NCBI GenBank assembly: GCA_949710005.1 | Contig: OX453283.1 | Location: 24,023,204 to 24,087,203, forward strand | Source of the DNA: Ricordea florida | Lineage: Eukaryota; Cnidaria; Anthozoa; Corallimorpharia; Ricordeidae | Length of the DNA: 64,000 bases | Direction of reading: 5' to 3' | In this document: piece by piece, positions 24,149 to 31,239 of the stretch | Position numbering within the stretch: position 1 is the first letter of the stretch | How the letters are laid out: each line of letters begins with the position of its first letter | The notes under the pieces: generated by a model | Database searches by the model: none | Seen by the model: the letters and a program-made list of their open reading frames with translations, nothing else | Told to the model about the DNA's origin: nothing | Position numbers and translations under genes: made by a program

Positions 24149-25207
24149 TCATTTCAAAACAGAATTAGGCGGCAACTCAGTATCATGAGGAACAACTTGA
24201 AGTTCTTCTCTTACAAACCCGCGTTTTGGACCATCCTGTAAATAATATAGAACTGGCTGGTTGGCTGAAACGACGCTACGCGTAATATAATAAACTTGTA
24301 TACTCCAAATGGGATCAGTAGCTCTTCTTCGTTCTCCACCTTCAATTTCACCAGGAGCAAGTAAGTATCTAACACTAACCTCAATTGGTAGCCTAACTTC
24401 ATCAAGACCAACAACTCTCTTATATTTTTTAGGTTCAATATCAACTTCTTTCTGTTTTATAGCCTCATCAGGTTCTTTTCCAGTTAATCTCGTTGGTGTA
24501 TTATTCAAAGTTTTCAAAATATCTGGTAATCGTTTTACCCATACTCTTGACCTTTCATCACTAATCATTTCTTGTGCATATTGATGACTAAATAATCGTT
24601 CACTTAATGTTCTATTTGCTCTTTCAACAAATGCTTGAGCTCTATGATTTCCAGCTTCACTTCTTTGGATTTTTACATTATGGTAATTCATAAGTTTTGT
24701 CACATCACCCATAAATTCTCTTCCAGGATCAACAATTAATGTTTTGGGGTATTTCATTTTTCTATAATATATTTTTTCAAAAGCTTTGGATATCTCATGG
24801 CTTTCTTTTGAGGTTAATGGCTCAGAATCTTTGTATCTTGAGGCCACATCAACCACAACCAATGCGTATTTATATGTTTTTCTTCCAACTCTATCATGTG
24901 GTAAAAATAATAAATCTGCTTGGTGAATCTGATTAGGTTTATCTACAGTCCAGTGTGGTCTAGGTATATATTTTGGAGCTGGAAGATATATTTGCCATAT
25001 TGCTTGTTTTTGTAACCATTGTTTTGCTACATTTTCACTTACTTTTGCTTTCCCTGCTAATTTATTAATCGCAGAATATCCTTTCCAATATCCATCAGTT
25101 GAATAATATATCCGACTTAAAGTCGGGCCCGGCTTCACTTCGTGGGAGGGCTTTGCCCGATCCGCCGATATTTTTGAAAACCTTCGGGATATGCTTTCGT
25201 TACTCAT
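24149..25207 (-). CDS. Polinton integrase (RVE/DDE family)
   Basis: This 352-aa retroviral-type integrase would join element ends to target DNA and make the short target duplication. The catalytic core is visible: D98 (HQADLLFL), D160 (LIVDPGREFMG) and E195 (QAFVERANRT), a D-x34-E spacing. An N-terminal helical region (about 35-75, GYWKGYSAINKL...) matches the pre-core segment of Polinton integrases. The C-terminal ~90 residues, with DPIWS and YYLQDGPKRGFVREEL, form the SH3-like DNA-binding region. A canonical HHCC zinc finger is not obvious. Residues ~15-29 are encoded by a GC-rich hairpin block (25121-25166) inserted in frame. It is transcribed toward the polymerase gene and diverges from the capsid gene, with 33 bp between start codons. 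Confidence 0.95.
   Translation of the reverse strand: MSNESISRRFSKISADRAKPSHEVKPGPTLSRIYYSTDGYWKGYSAINKLAGKAKVSENVAKQWLQKQAIWQIYLPAPKYIPRPHWTVDKPNQIHQADLLFLPHDRVGRKTYKYALVVVDVASRYKDSEPLTSKESHEISKAFEKIYYRKMKYPKTLIVDPGREFMGDVTKLMNYHNVKIQRSEAGNHRAQAFVERANRTLSERLFSHQYAQEMISDERSRVWVKRLPDILKTLNNTPTRLTGKEPDEAIKQKEVDIEPKKYKRVVGLDEVRLPIEVSVRYLLAPGEIEGGERRRATDPIWSIQVYYITRSVVSANQPVLYYLQDGPKRGFVREELQVVPHDTELPPNSVLK
25121..25166. repeat. GC-rich hairpin block inside the integrase gene
   Basis: It contains CTTCAC-TTC-GTGGGAG (one bulge) and GGGC-TTT-GCCC (25148-25158), with an outer TCGGGC...GCCCGA pairing. It lies in frame near the integrase N-terminus and resembles the blocks at 24097 and 29101 with compensatory stem changes. 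Confidence 0.8.
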
Positions 25208-25215
25208 TTAAAGAT
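25206..25215 (+). promoter_or_regulatory. Promoter-like box ATTTAAAGAT for capsid gene
   Basis: It begins 35 nt before the ATG at 25241 and overlaps the integrase start codon on the other strand. Confidence 0.65.
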
Positions 25216-25240
25216 TACTCCTCCTTCCTTAAAATAAAAT

Positions 25241-26533
25241 ATGACAACCGTATCTGAAAAAATTAACCCAAACAGGATTCCAAGAGAGCCGCTCGGTTTG
25301 AAAGCGGAATCAACATTGAACCGAATTACACTAAATCCTTCATCAGCTAATCCTGGAGAAACACTATATATAAATATTCCTAAACTTACTGAGAATTTAG
25401 TGTTTGTACCGGGGAGTGTATCTCTAGTATTTAACTTGACTGTTGATGGTCATGAAGATAACACGCTCGTGAATAATGTAGGTAGTAATCTTGTATCCAG
25501 ACTCAGGGTTCTTTTTGGAGGTGAAACACTACAGGATACTCAAAGATACGATCTATTTCAAACATACCATGACTTATTCTTAACAGATGAAGAACGTGAG
25601 GATAGATTAAGACAAGGTATTTCTTCTGAAAACATGAGGAAGCTACGGACAAATGCTGGTGATAAGGTAGACACAGATGCAAAAGAAGTAGCTCTTGCAG
25701 TAGTACACAACACCAAGTATAATATCCTACTAAACCATCCTATTCTCAACGATCATGGAGTTTTCTACCCAAACGCATTAGATCATCAACTAATCTTTGA
25801 GATTACACTAGCTCCAGTTAACGATATTGTTGTTTATTCTGATACGAGCAAGACTCCAACTTATAAAATCACAAACCTTGAGTTGGAATATTCTTGCATA
25901 TCAAGCGAATACTTAGCTCGCGAGGCACAGGCGGCTTATCAGGTTGGTAAAGGATTCTTTTATGAGAATGTCACTCTACACAAAACTTTCACCATATCCA
26001 GACCTACAGACAGCGTTATAAACCAGCATATTAATCTACCTAGAAGATCAATTACAGGGATATTATGTTTGTTTACATTACCATATGGGGGAGGAGCACG
26101 AGATTCTGAGAATTTTTTCAATCCAGGTATCACCTCAATCAATATCGATGTTAATGGTGTACCAAACCGTTTCTACTCTAAGGGGATGGTACCTTCAGAC
26201 CTCTGGGAGTCGGTAAAGAAACGTTTCGGACCAACCGAAGGGAGGCAGTCGGGTTCTTCCCGTTCCGGCTTCGCCGGGGAGAGCTTTGCTCGATGGTCAG
26301 TAAAGGAAAAGGATTTTTATGGTAATAAGTTTGCTCTGTGGATAGATTTGAGAACTCACCCAGATAATGGTATTCATGGAGGAGGTCTAGCCTTAAACAA
26401 TACACAAGATGGTGTAAAAATAGAAATGAAAAGAAAAGTTAGTGGTTCTGGTATTATGACTTGTTACATGTTTGTTGTAGCTGATGCGTTAATGGAGGTT
26501 ATGAATTCAAACTTAAGATCAATCATGTACTGA
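25241..26533 (+). CDS. Major capsid protein candidate (Polinton jelly-roll capsid)
   Basis: This 430-aa protein resembles the capsid-type protein of invertebrate Polintons: an N-terminal NPSSANPGETLYINIPKL segment, VPGSVSLVFNL, a central region rich in beta-strand-like stretches, VNGVPNRFYSKGM at about 304-318, and a C-terminal TCYMFVVADALMEVMNS segment. Double jelly-roll capsid proteins of this lineage build icosahedral virions; a jelly-roll fold is inferred here, not seen. Residues ~328-354 are a Gly/Ser/Arg-rich insert encoded by GC-rich hairpins (26222-26300), unlike the AT-rich remainder. The gene is the first of the rightward structural block and has its own ATTTAAAGAT box. Single- versus double-barrel identity needs structure prediction. 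Confidence 0.8.
   Translation: MTTVSEKINPNRIPREPLGLKAESTLNRITLNPSSANPGETLYINIPKLTENLVFVPGSVSLVFNLTVDGHEDNTLVNNVGSNLVSRLRVLFGGETLQDTQRYDLFQTYHDLFLTDEEREDRLRQGISSENMRKLRTNAGDKVDTDAKEVALAVVHNTKYNILLNHPILNDHGVFYPNALDHQLIFEITLAPVNDIVVYSDTSKTPTYKITNLELEYSCISSEYLAREAQAAYQVGKGFFYENVTLHKTFTISRPTDSVINQHINLPRRSITGILCLFTLPYGGGARDSENFFNPGITSINIDVNGVPNRFYSKGMVPSDLWESVKKRFGPTEGRQSGSSRSGFAGESFARWSVKEKDFYGNKFALWIDLRTHPDNGIHGGGLALNNTQDGVKIEMKRKVSGSGIMTCYMFVVADALMEVMNSNLRSIMY
26222..26300. repeat. GC-rich triple hairpin inserted in frame in the capsid gene
   Basis: Hairpins CGGG-TTCTT-CCCG (26250-26262), CCGGC-TTC-GCCGG (26265-26277) and GAGC-TTT-GCTC (26281-26291) occur in succession. The reading frame is kept. 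The sharp GC rise marks it as an insertion into the otherwise AT-rich gene. Confidence 0.82.
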
Positions 26534-26550
26534 CCAAAGGGAAGAACTTA

Positions 26551-26616
26551 GTTAGTCGGGCAGAGCCCTCCCCGCTACGTGGAAATCGGTCTAAAGACCT
26601 CCCCGCTTCGCGGAAA
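26551..26616. repeat. GC-rich hairpin block before the ATPase gene
   Basis: It contains GGGC-AGA-GCCC (26558-26568), GGTC-TAAA-GACC (26588-26599) and CCGC-TTC-GCGG (26603-26613). The middle hairpin coincides with the ATPase promoter-like box. Confidence 0.82.
26589..26598 (+). promoter_or_regulatory. Promoter-like box GTCTAAAGAC for ATPase
   Basis: It begins 35 nt before the ATG at 26624. This spacing supports 26624 as the start rather than the upstream in-frame GTG at 26579, which lies in the hairpin block. Confidence 0.5.
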
Positions 26617-26623
26617 AGAAAAG

Positions 26624-27250
26624 ATGGAAGAATTACGAGATAAAATTCCTTTTCACTGTATTATAACCGGTCCAACAAATTGTGGAAAAACAAAGTACAT
26701 CATAGATCAACTCCGAGGTCCATTTCGAAAATTGTTTGAATTCATTGTTTTAATTTGTCCAACTTATTCTAAAAATAAAACATATCATAATTTTGCTAGA
26801 GGAGATAAACGTTTCTTTGTATTATCACCAGATGCTAGTAACATTGATGAGATTAATGAATTGTTAACTGATTGCCAAACTTTATTCTCTGGAACAAATA
26901 CACTAATAATTTTAGATGATTGTGCTGTTTCTAATGATCTGAAAAAACGATCAAACAAGTTTATAGATTTAGCATTTTCTGGAAGACATCATGGATTATC
27001 AGTTTGGGTTCTAACTCAGCAATTAACTTCAATAGCAAAACCATTCCGGGAAAATGTAGCTTGTGTTGTTACTTTCCATAACCCATCACAGAAGGGTATG
27101 AAGATGCTTTTCGAAGATTATGGAGGTGATTTAGACCCTGAAACTAGTAAAAAGTTTGTACAACTCCTGAAAACTGAAAAATATTCTAGACTTTGTTTAT
27201 CTTTGCGTCACCCATTTAATTGTTATTTGGAGATTCCGAACGAGGAATAG
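26624..27250 (+). CDS. A32/FtsK-HerA type genome-packaging ATPase
   Basis: This 208-aa ATPase would translocate DNA into capsids. Walker A is GPTNCGKT (residues 16-23) right at the N-terminus, and Walker B is LIILDD (94-99). These are followed by a sensor-type segment, SGRHHGLSVWVLTQQ, typical of A32-like packaging ATPases of Polintons, adenovirus-like elements and nucleocytoplasmic large DNA viruses. The length fits the family. The frame extends upstream to 26579, but that part translates GC-rich hairpin DNA. The ATG at 26624 has the usual promoter spacing. It lies directly downstream of the capsid gene, as expected for a morphogenesis module. Confidence 0.93.
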   Translation: MEELRDKIPFHCIITGPTNCGKTKYIIDQLRGPFRKLFEFIVLICPTYSKNKTYHNFARGDKRFFVLSPDASNIDEINELLTDCQTLFSGTNTLIILDDCAVSNDLKKRSNKFIDLAFSGRHHGLSVWVLTQQLTSIAKPFRENVACVVTFHNPSQKGMKMLFEDYGGDLDPETSKKFVQLLKTEKYSRLCLSLRHPFNCYLEIPNEE

Positions 27251-27252
27251 CG

Positions 27253-27262
27253 ATTTAAAAAT
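27253..27262 (+). promoter_or_regulatory. Promoter-like box ATTTAAAAAT
   Basis: It begins 32 nt before the ATG at 27285, immediately after the ATPase stop. Confidence 0.5.
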
Positions 27263-27284
27263 AGTAAATGTATCACCATAAAAG

Positions 27285-27851
27285 ATGAGAGAAGTTGAAG
27301 ATTATATTAGTGATGTAAAAGATGAGGTAAAAGATGAGGTAAAAGATGATAATGAACTTGAAATAAAACAAGAATCACTAGCTATTCTCGCAGCTCTTGG
27401 AACAACAAAGGAATATTTAGGGGTTGATATGAGTCTTGGTGATATAAAAAAATTATCGGTAAAAGACATTGAAAAATATTATAATCGATATCAGGCAGTA
27501 TTGGGTAAGAAAATTAATGGTGGGTTAGTAGATTCATCTCTTCAATTAATTTCTAAAGTTATTTCTTACATGGTTCCTGTAGATGATATAAAAGCTCTTT
27601 GTGATGATTTGAAAAATGATGATTTGGTTAATCGCGAACTGACAAACATTGTAGGTCTCTTAGCATTGAAAGCAGGAAGGTTGGCAGCACTTGCTAGTGG
27701 ACTATTCCAGGTTGCTAAGCATGTTAAAATAGGTAAAATCAGCGAAGCTGGGCCTGCTCTTCGAGCAGAAATACAACAAGTTACAAGTAAAAATATAGAT
27801 GATTCTAACACAACTGAGCATACTACTGAGCATGTAAATGAGCACAACTGA
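27285..27851 (+). CDS. Conserved Polinton protein of unknown function (188 aa)
   Basis: A mostly helical 188-aa protein. The N-terminus is acidic with a tandem VKDE repeat; the middle has KYYNRYQAVLGKKINGG, a segment I associate with the protein usually found beside the Polinton ATPase. A hydrophobic helix (~120-150, LLALKAGRLAALASGLFQ) follows, and the tail is a Thr/Glu/His repeat. No catalytic motif is visible. Position after the ATPase suggests a virion or assembly role, which is inference. Confidence 0.8.
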   Translation: MREVEDYISDVKDEVKDEVKDDNELEIKQESLAILAALGTTKEYLGVDMSLGDIKKLSVKDIEKYYNRYQAVLGKKINGGLVDSSLQLISKVISYMVPVDDIKALCDDLKNDDLVNRELTNIVGLLALKAGRLAALASGLFQVAKHVKIGKISEAGPALRAEIQQVTSKNIDDSNTTEHTTEHVNEHN

Positions 27852-27860
27852 TTTAAAGAT
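27851..27860 (+). promoter_or_regulatory. Promoter-like box ATTTAAAGAT
   Basis: It begins 36 nt before the ATG at 27887 and overlaps the stop codon (27849-27851) of the preceding gene. Confidence 0.65.
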
Positions 27861-27886
27861 TCTTTACTTTGTGAAATAAAATAATA

Positions 27887-28354
27887 ATGTCTGAACAAGT
27901 TGAACAAATTACAATGGATCCAGCACCTGAAAAGAAAGATACTAAAAAGAAAGAAAAAGATCCTAAAAAGGTTGCAGCTGGTAAGAAATTGGCAGAATAT
28001 AACAAAAAAGCAAAAGAAGCATTAGCTAGGGAGACCCTACGAGCTGAGGAACAAATGAAACGTGAAAAGGAACAAGATGAGATTAAAAATAGGGAAGAAA
28101 ATGGAGAAGAAAATGGAAAAGCATGGATTCCAGAGCTATCTTTTACTAGTGTTTTATCCATTGTTGGAATAGGTTTTACAGCATTTGACATGTTTATGAG
28201 ATACAGACAAAAGGAGGATAATAAAAATAGAATAGTAGATTTATCTCAAGTTCCAACTAATGTTCCACCCACAAGATCCGCAGGACCAGCTCCGATTAAT
28301 ATCCCCACCCAACCATCACAAACACCACAACCGTCAAAAATTGGAATGATATGA
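27887..28354 (+). CDS. Small Polinton protein with DPKKVAAGKKLAEYN motif and one membrane segment
   Basis: A 155-aa protein with a long Lys/Glu-rich, probably helical N-terminal half containing DPKKVAAGKKLAEYNKKAKE, which recurs in Polinton small proteins as I recall. A single hydrophobic segment follows at about 85-105 (FTSVLSIVGIGFTAFDMFM), then a Pro-rich tail. It probably acts at a membrane or in the virion. It has its own ATTTAAAGAT box. The function is unknown. Confidence 0.8.
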   Translation: MSEQVEQITMDPAPEKKDTKKKEKDPKKVAAGKKLAEYNKKAKEALARETLRAEEQMKREKEQDEIKNREENGEENGKAWIPELSFTSVLSIVGIGFTAFDMFMRYRQKEDNKNRIVDLSQVPTNVPPTRSAGPAPINIPTQPSQTPQPSKIGMI

Positions 28355-28358
28355 TGTG

Positions 28359-28368
28359 ATTTAAAGGT
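28359..28368 (+). promoter_or_regulatory. Promoter-like box ATTTAAAGGT
   Basis: It begins 35 nt before the ATG at 28394. It is followed by TTCTTACTGATACAGTAAAA, closely matching the sequence before the gene at 29176. Confidence 0.6.
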
Positions 28369-28393
28369 TTCTTACTGATACAGTAAAAAAATT

Positions 28394-28612
28394 ATGTCAA
28401 CTGAAAACAAACTCGTGAAAACTGTTACTGATTCAGCAGTACTTATTGGGTTAGCAGCTGCTGTTGGTTATGTAGCTAAAAAGGCTATGAAAGAATCATT
28501 TATGAACGATCCATCCTCAAGTATTACAAATTATGCTAAATGGGTGGCTGTATTGTCAGGTAGTATGTACCTAAAAACATATTTAGAGGATCAAAAGATT
28601 TTACCGAACTGA
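28394..28612 (+). CDS. Short Polinton membrane protein (72 aa)
   Basis: A 72-aa protein with two hydrophobic stretches (about 15-28, LIGLAAAVGYVAKKA, and about 49-60). It ends LEDQKILPN. It begins with KLVKTVTDSAV, a pattern I associate with a conserved short Polinton ORF. It lies in a run of short, separately promoted genes between ATPase and the coiled-coil gene. The function is unknown; a virion membrane or internal protein is possible. Confidence 0.78.
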   Translation: MSTENKLVKTVTDSAVLIGLAAAVGYVAKKAMKESFMNDPSSSITNYAKWVAVLSGSMYLKTYLEDQKILPN

Positions 28613-28671
28613 GTGAAACGAAGGAGGAACCTCAAATTAAGGATTTATAGACCTGAGCGAAGCGAAGAAAC

Positions 28672-29064
28672 ATGGCAACAATAGCAATGATGATTGGTGG
28701 AGCTATATTGAATGCTACCGCTTTTGTTGGTGGTTCATATCTTGCAAAATCTCTATCAGGGGATAAAACAGATGAAGAAAGAATACGACACGATAAGGCA
28801 TTAGAAAAATATCAAAAAGATTATGCTAAATATCAAGAAAATAGACAGAAACTAATTGATTGGAAAGTACAACAAAAGGATGATAAATACCAGGCCTCAA
28901 AAAATATTTCTAATACCGATGAAGCTTTAGAATTATATAGTCAAATGCATGAACCAAAATTTGCGGATTATTATAGACCTAGTAACAATCAAAAGATGGG
29001 TGAAATGGTATATATAGGTGGTGGTATGTTAGCGTTGGGATATATAACTAGTAAATTATTTTAG
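28672..29064 (+). CDS. Polinton membrane protein with central helical region (130 aa)
   Basis: Two hydrophobic ends (MATIAMMIGGAILNATAFVG at residues 1-20 and GGGMLALGYITSKLF at the C-terminus) flank a charged, Lys/Gln/Tyr-rich helical middle. The N-terminus matches a recurring Polinton small-protein start as I recall. The promoter box here is weak (ATTTATAGAC at 28643, 29 nt upstream) and the leader contains imperfect repeats CTGAGTGAAACGAAG and CTGAGCGAAGCGAAG. The function is unknown. Confidence 0.78.
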   Translation: MATIAMMIGGAILNATAFVGGSYLAKSLSGDKTDEERIRHDKALEKYQKDYAKYQENRQKLIDWKVQQKDDKYQASKNISNTDEALELYSQMHEPKFADYYRPSNNQKMGEMVYIGGGMLALGYITSKLF

Positions 29065-29100
29065 GTAATTGTGTGATTAGTTTTCTCGGTTCTAAAGGGT

Positions 29101-29137
29101 CTACTGCTATGCAGCGGCGGGAGGGCTCCGCCCGATT
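29101..29137. repeat. GC-rich double hairpin in intergenic space
   Basis: CTGC-TAT-GCAG (29104-29114) and GGGC-TCC-GCCC (29123-29133), both with 3-nt loops, lie between the 130-aa and 404-aa genes. Confidence 0.8.
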
Positions 29138-29142
29138 TGCAC

Positions 29143-29152
29143 GTTTAAAGAT
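29143..29152 (+). promoter_or_regulatory. Promoter-like box GTTTAAAGAT
   Basis: It begins 33 nt before the ATG at 29176, just after a GC-rich double hairpin. Confidence 0.6.
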
Positions 29153-29175
29153 TTCTTACTGATGAGTAAAAAATC

Positions 29176-30390
29176 ATGGCAGAAGGAGGAGATATACCTA
29201 AAGAAATACCAAACTTTGAACCAGCTGATCTAGACGATGATATTGATAGAGAAAATATGGAAATGGATCCAATATCATCAACCACTAGTCTAATTAACCC
29301 TGATGATGATGAGGAAGAAGAAACTTCATTTGGTGGTAGGAATTATGAGAAGGAGGGTGCCATACCCAAAATACCCAGTGATAGATATGATGAAAGGATA
29401 GATGCACTACAACATATCAAACGTATATTTCCCAATTTCAACCCTTTGGATTCTCCATTTACAGCAGAATGGGATAGCGAAGGGAATTTGAGGGTTAAAT
29501 TGAGTAATCAGAAAAATGCTGTAGGACATATATTGATTGATAAAGATGGGGTAATAAAAGTTGATAATTTACCAATTACCTTCAGAAAAGCTCTAGGTTC
29601 TGATTATGAATCCATGCTTATAAAAAATAATAATATTTTATCACAATTGGAGGAAGCTAATAAACAAAATATTGAATTACTTAATATAGTACAAGGATTG
29701 GAAGCAGACACAAAAGTATATCCTATGGAGATTAGTCGATATGAAGAAAAAGAAAAAGAAATACGTCAATTCTCTGAGAAAAAACAAGAGGAAAAAACGG
29801 AAATGAAAAGTCTTTTTGATGTAACTGTTAAACAGAATATAGAATTAAAAATACAGAAAGATAAACTTTTGAATGAATTGAATCGATACAAAGATGAAAT
29901 AGATAAGTATAAGAAGGGACAGTCAAATTTAACAATGTTAGAACGTGGTAATGAAAGATTACAAGCTGAAGTTGATAAATTTAGAGAACTAACGAGAAAG
30001 AGTATTATTTACAACCAAGAACAAATAGCCGATCTGGAGAGTAAAAATGAAGAAATACTTAAAAATCTACCATTACGAGAACGTGTTAAGGCTATCTTCA
30101 AAAAGTATGGTTTTACAGTATTTGCAGTTGTGAGTTCTGTTGGTGTTGTTATTGGTGTTATCGTTTCTAATCTTTCTAAAGGCCTATCCACATTAGGTAA
30201 AGGTGTTGGTAATGGGTTGAAAACTATAGGTAAAAAACTAGGTGAAATATTACCAGGAATGGTTGGTGCAATCGTGAGCTTTCTATTCAAAACAGCCGGT
30301 GAGGTTATTGGATTTTTAGGTAAGAATGCTTGGCTTTTGATAATGGCTGTGGTTCTATATTTTGTGGAAAGTGTAAAGAAGAGAAATTAA
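29176..30390 (+). CDS. Coiled-coil protein with hydrophobic Gly-rich C-terminus (Polinton)
   Basis: A 404-aa protein with three parts: an acidic N-terminal ~60 residues; a globular-looking segment (~70-150); a long heptad-like coiled coil rich in Glu/Lys/Gln (~155-300); and a C-terminal hydrophobic region (~315-400) with alternating Gly and aliphatic residues, GKGVGNGLKTIGKKLGEILP, and two probable membrane helices. A similar C-terminus recurs in Polinton proteins as I recall, and it suggests membrane insertion or penetration, which is inference. It is flanked by hairpin blocks on both sides and has its own promoter box. Confidence 0.78.
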   Translation: MAEGGDIPKEIPNFEPADLDDDIDRENMEMDPISSTTSLINPDDDEEEETSFGGRNYEKEGAIPKIPSDRYDERIDALQHIKRIFPNFNPLDSPFTAEWDSEGNLRVKLSNQKNAVGHILIDKDGVIKVDNLPITFRKALGSDYESMLIKNNNILSQLEEANKQNIELLNIVQGLEADTKVYPMEISRYEEKEKEIRQFSEKKQEEKTEMKSLFDVTVKQNIELKIQKDKLLNELNRYKDEIDKYKKGQSNLTMLERGNERLQAEVDKFRELTRKSIIYNQEQIADLESKNEEILKNLPLRERVKAIFKKYGFTVFAVVSSVGVVIGVIVSNLSKGLSTLGKGVGNGLKTIGKKLGEILPGMVGAIVSFLFKTAGEVIGFLGKNAWLLIMAVVLYFVESVKKRN

Positions 30391-30410
30391 CAAAACTATT
30401 TGTAACGATT

Positions 30411-30434
30411 TGCTTCGCGGCCCTAAAAGGGTCT
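30411..30434. repeat. GC-rich hairpin in intergenic space
   Basis: CCCT-AAA-AGGG (30421-30431) has a 3-nt loop and is preceded by GCTTCGCGG. It overlaps the promoter-like box of the next gene. Confidence 0.65.
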
Positions 30435-30440
30435 AAAGAT
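30431..30440 (+). promoter_or_regulatory. Promoter-like box GTCTAAAGAT
   Basis: It begins 35 nt before the ATG at 30466. Confidence 0.55.
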
Positions 30441-30465
30441 ATCATGTTGATCAGTAAAATACAAT

Positions 30466-31143
30466 ATGGATGACTACAAGAGAATTTACGGCGTGGCCGA
30501 CCACGAGCAAATTCAGGCAGAGCCCTCCCCGCAAAGCGGAAGCTCGATTTATCCACGATTACCTTGTTCCTCCTTTCAGTCGGTGAATGGTGATCAAAAT
30601 AATTTCAGACTACAAAAGTCCTGTGAAGTACTAAATAATCTTCAAAAGGAAATTAAACATTATGAAGATGTTAGGAAAAAATACAATAGAGCAAGAGGTA
30701 TATTTACAAAAATAAGTGTTAGTAGCGGGGTGTTTTCAGTTATCCTATCTGCAAGTGGACTTGGAACTTCCCTTACTGGTTTTGGTGCTGTTGTTGGTAT
30801 ACCATTAGGAGCTGTGGGAGGTATTTGCGGGGGAATATCGGTTGGGTGTGGTGTGGCATCAAAAAGACTTTCACATAAAGTTAGTAAACATGAACAGACA
30901 GTTTCTCTAGCAAAAGCAAAAGTAAATACCATTAACGACTTGGTTTCAAAAGCACTGAAAGATAATACAATATCAGACCAAGAATTCTCTCTAATTTTAT
31001 CAGAAGTTGAAAAGTTTGAAAAACTAAAACTCGAAATCCGCCAAAAAAACAGGAAAGATACAGAAAAAAACTTAAATATGAATCAGATAAGAACAGAGGT
31101 TCGGGCGGAAATATTAAAGGATCTAACCGGTCGAGAACACTGA
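30466..31143 (+). CDS. Polinton protein with Gly-rich membrane segment (225 aa)
   Basis: The protein has an N-terminal Ser/Pro-rich tail, an amphipathic helix (~45-75, NNLQKEIKHYEDVRKKYNRA), a Gly/Ala/Val-rich hydrophobic hairpin (~85-130, ASGLGTSLTGFGAVVGIPLG), then a charged helical C-terminal half with SKHEQTVSLAKAKVN. I recall this layout as common in invertebrate Polinton ORFs of unknown role. The hydrophobic hairpin suggests membrane insertion. Residues ~9-28 are encoded by GC-rich hairpin DNA (30490-30548), so the native N-terminus may be altered. Confidence 0.78.
   Translation: MDDYKRIYGVADHEQIQAEPSPQSGSSIYPRLPCSSFQSVNGDQNNFRLQKSCEVLNNLQKEIKHYEDVRKKYNRARGIFTKISVSSGVFSVILSASGLGTSLTGFGAVVGIPLGAVGGICGGISVGCGVASKRLSHKVSKHEQTVSLAKAKVNTINDLVSKALKDNTISDQEFSLILSEVEKFEKLKLEIRQKNRKDTEKNLNMNQIRTEVRAEILKDLTGREH
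30490..30548. repeat. GC-rich hairpin block inside the 225-aa gene
   Basis: It contains CGTGG-CCGA-CCACG (30492-30505), GGC-AGA-GCC (30516-30524) and CCGC-AAA-GCGG (30529-30539). The GGCAGAGCCCTCCCCGC stretch matches the block at 26551. It is in frame near the N-terminus. Confidence 0.8.
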
Positions 31144-31205
31144 AAATTTCATATGAAAGAACTGATGTGGGATTTAATTGTTTTGCTGGTTTTAGGAAAG
31201 AGGTT

Positions 31206-31215
31206 ATTTAAAAAA
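31206..31215 (+). promoter_or_regulatory. Promoter-like box ATTTAAAAAA
   Basis: It begins 34 nt before the ATG at 31240 and lies inside the upstream open frame. It supports 31240, not 31153, as the start of the next gene. Confidence 0.5.
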
Positions 31216-31239
31216 GCAACATGTTATGAACAAAAAAAA

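Noticed and set aside
26579-26623. Longer ATPase start at 26579
   Set aside because: The codon is GTG inside the GC-rich hairpin block; the ATG at 26624 gives a Walker A close to the N-terminus and the usual promoter spacing.
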